A stretch of 14,233 nt of DNA from Pseudomonadota bacterium (GTDB lineage Bacteria; Pseudomonadota; Alphaproteobacteria; Rhizobiales; Xanthobacteraceae): the NCBI GenBank assembly GCA_023442085.1, contig JAEZMT010000473.1:1-14233 (forward strand). Reading direction: 5' to 3'. Under the pieces are notes generated by a model that made no database searches, was not told the DNA's origin, and was given only the letters and a program-made list of their open reading frames with translations. Both the position numbers and the translations under genes were made by a program. Shown piece after piece: positions 13,366-14,233 of the stretch (position 1 is the stretch's first letter; each line of letters opens with the position of its first letter).

Positions 13366-13393
13366 GCCGGAAACTCTAACTTCCGTCAGTCCA
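13366..13393. repeat. Probable right terminal inverted repeat of the IS3-type element
   Basis: Directly after the transposase tail, the segment ending in CTAACTTCCGTCAGTCCA resembles the outer end of IS3-family elements, which typically reads TGGAC-purine-rich toward the inside when reversed. Only this end is present; no matching left end was found in the window, so the pairing could not be confirmed and the exact limits are estimated. The call rests on position and general resemblance. Confidence 0.38.
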
Positions 13394-13483
13394 ACGAATG
13401 GTCTCGGATCATCTCAGGTCTCGCGACAATTTGCTGAGAGAGCAGGCTCTGCATGAATGGCCGCGGCATCTTTATTGCCGCGC

Positions 13484-14233
13484 TTACTCGGCTGCGGTTT
13501 GCGAGGTGCCGTTTGTATCGTCGCGGGGCTCGACAAGTGAGACGCCTTGCCATTTTCCAGACGTCACAAGAATATTCGCTGTACTGCGCAACTCAAGTGC
13601 GACAGCCGAAGCCGCCGGAGACAACAGATTTTTCGAAATTGAGTACAGATAGTTGCGTCTCTTGAGAGTCGCGTCGGCTATGCTTATAGCGCGCCAGTTT
13701 CGGCCATGCTCGCCTTCATGATGCAGCGCAGACATCGGTTTAATGGTGACCCCCATGCCGTCATAGACGCATTTCATCAGAAGTGTGAGCGAGTCGATCT
13801 CAGCGACGACATGCGGGGTGAGATCGCGGCGATCGAATTCCGCAACGATGCGGCGCCGCAGTCCGTGTGTGCCGGTCGGCAGAATGAGCGGCAATTTGGC
13901 GACTTCGTTGACCGAGATACTGGACTTGCTTTCAGGCACATGAGTGCTGTGTCGCGGCAGCAGAAGAAATAATTCTTCATCCAGAAGCGGAATTGCGTCG
14001 AGCTTGGAAGACACGTCGCTTGTGAAAAGAATCGCAAGATCAAGCTGTCCGAGCCGCATCATTTGCGCGATATGCCCGCTCATTCCCTCAACCACATTGA
14101 GCAGGACGCCCGGATACTTTTCATGGATGCACCGCATCAGCGGCAGGCCCAGAGCAACCAGCGTTGTCGATGGAAGTCCGAGCGAGACCATGCCGCGGAC
14201 GACACCTGTCTCCTGGCGCGCAATGGACAAGGC
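13484..14233 (-). CDS. LysR-family regulator, effector-binding domain (N-terminus beyond the right edge)
   Basis: About 249 residues are visible, open through the right edge, so the DNA-binding domain lies outside the window. The visible part starts at the RD1/RD2 effector domain: GMVSLGLPSTTLVALGLPLM, then YPGVLLNVVEGMSGHIAQMMRLGQLDLAILF, which is typical of the Nac/CynR-like LysR branch, and later LLLPRHST and LTLLMKCVYDGMGVTIKPMSAL. The stop is TAA at 13484-13486. The gene has lower GC than the module to its left and follows IS debris, with nothing recognised in 13394-13483. A link to nitrogen control through Nac-like resemblance is only suggestive. Confidence 0.85.
   Translation of the reverse strand, partial: ALSIARQETGVVRGMVSLGLPSTTLVALGLPLMRCIHEKYPGVLLNVVEGMSGHIAQMMRLGQLDLAILFTSDVSSKLDAIPLLDEELFLLLPRHSTHVPESKSSISVNEVAKLPLILPTGTHGLRRRIVAEFDRRDLTPHVVAEIDSLTLLMKCVYDGMGVTIKPMSALHHEGEHGRNWRAISIADATLKRRNYLYSISKNLLSPAASAVALELRSTANILVTSGKWQGVSLVEPRDDTNGTSQTAAE

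Noticed and set aside
13398..13652. A small plus-strand open frame near the right edge
   Set aside because: It runs mostly antisense to the LysR effector domain and shows no domain or ribosome site.
1..14233. CRISPR array, tRNA, rRNA or riboswitch
   Set aside because: No regularly spaced repeats, tRNA-like cloverleaf with a typical TpsiC arm, or recognisable rRNA or riboswitch segment was seen on reading; no search program was run.

Overview
The window is GC-rich with dense, often overlapping genes. Its gene families (NitT/TauT and NrtA-type transporters, split nitrile hydratase family genes, IS remnants) suggest an alphaproteobacterium, probably a soil or rhizosphere Rhizobiales member. That placement is inferred from style and family content, not from a marker gene.

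Layout. Bases 1-1581 hold the end of a branched-chain amino acid ABC ATPase (LivF type), an exported DUF302 protein and a frameshifted crotonase-family gene. Bases 1582-1857 are a scar with a weak trace of an IS5-type transposase. Bases 1858-5998 form a nitrogen-release module. A formamidase (AmiF type) is read leftward. A rightward operon encodes an NrtA-type binding protein and three small genes that together make a cobalt-type nitrile hydratase/thiocyanate hydrolase family enzyme, with the beta chain split into two genes. Bases 6005-11077 are read leftward: a NitT/TauT-type ABC ATPase, its permease, a translationally coupled Fe-S oxidoreductase of the HdrD/CCG type, a second binding protein, then a LysR regulator. 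Bases 11293-12497 carry a GntR/FCD regulator and a RidA-family deaminase. Bases 12498-13393 are decayed IS21 (istB) and IS3 pieces. The right edge holds the effector domain of another LysR regulator.

How it fits together. Two textbook sigma-54 promoters (TGGCAC-N5-TTGC) lie just upstream of the two large operons, at 3255-3270 (+) and 11108-11122 (-). An NtrC-like dyad lies between the formamidase and the NrtA-type gene. This points to nitrogen-starvation control of both operons. A simple reading is uptake of a small nitrogenous C-N compound, hydration or hydrolysis by the cobalt enzyme, and ammonia release, with formamidase finishing the job if the intermediate is formamide. The true substrate (nitrile, cyanide, thiocyanate or other) cannot be read from sequence. 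The module is bounded on both sides by IS debris and looks like an acquired accessory block.
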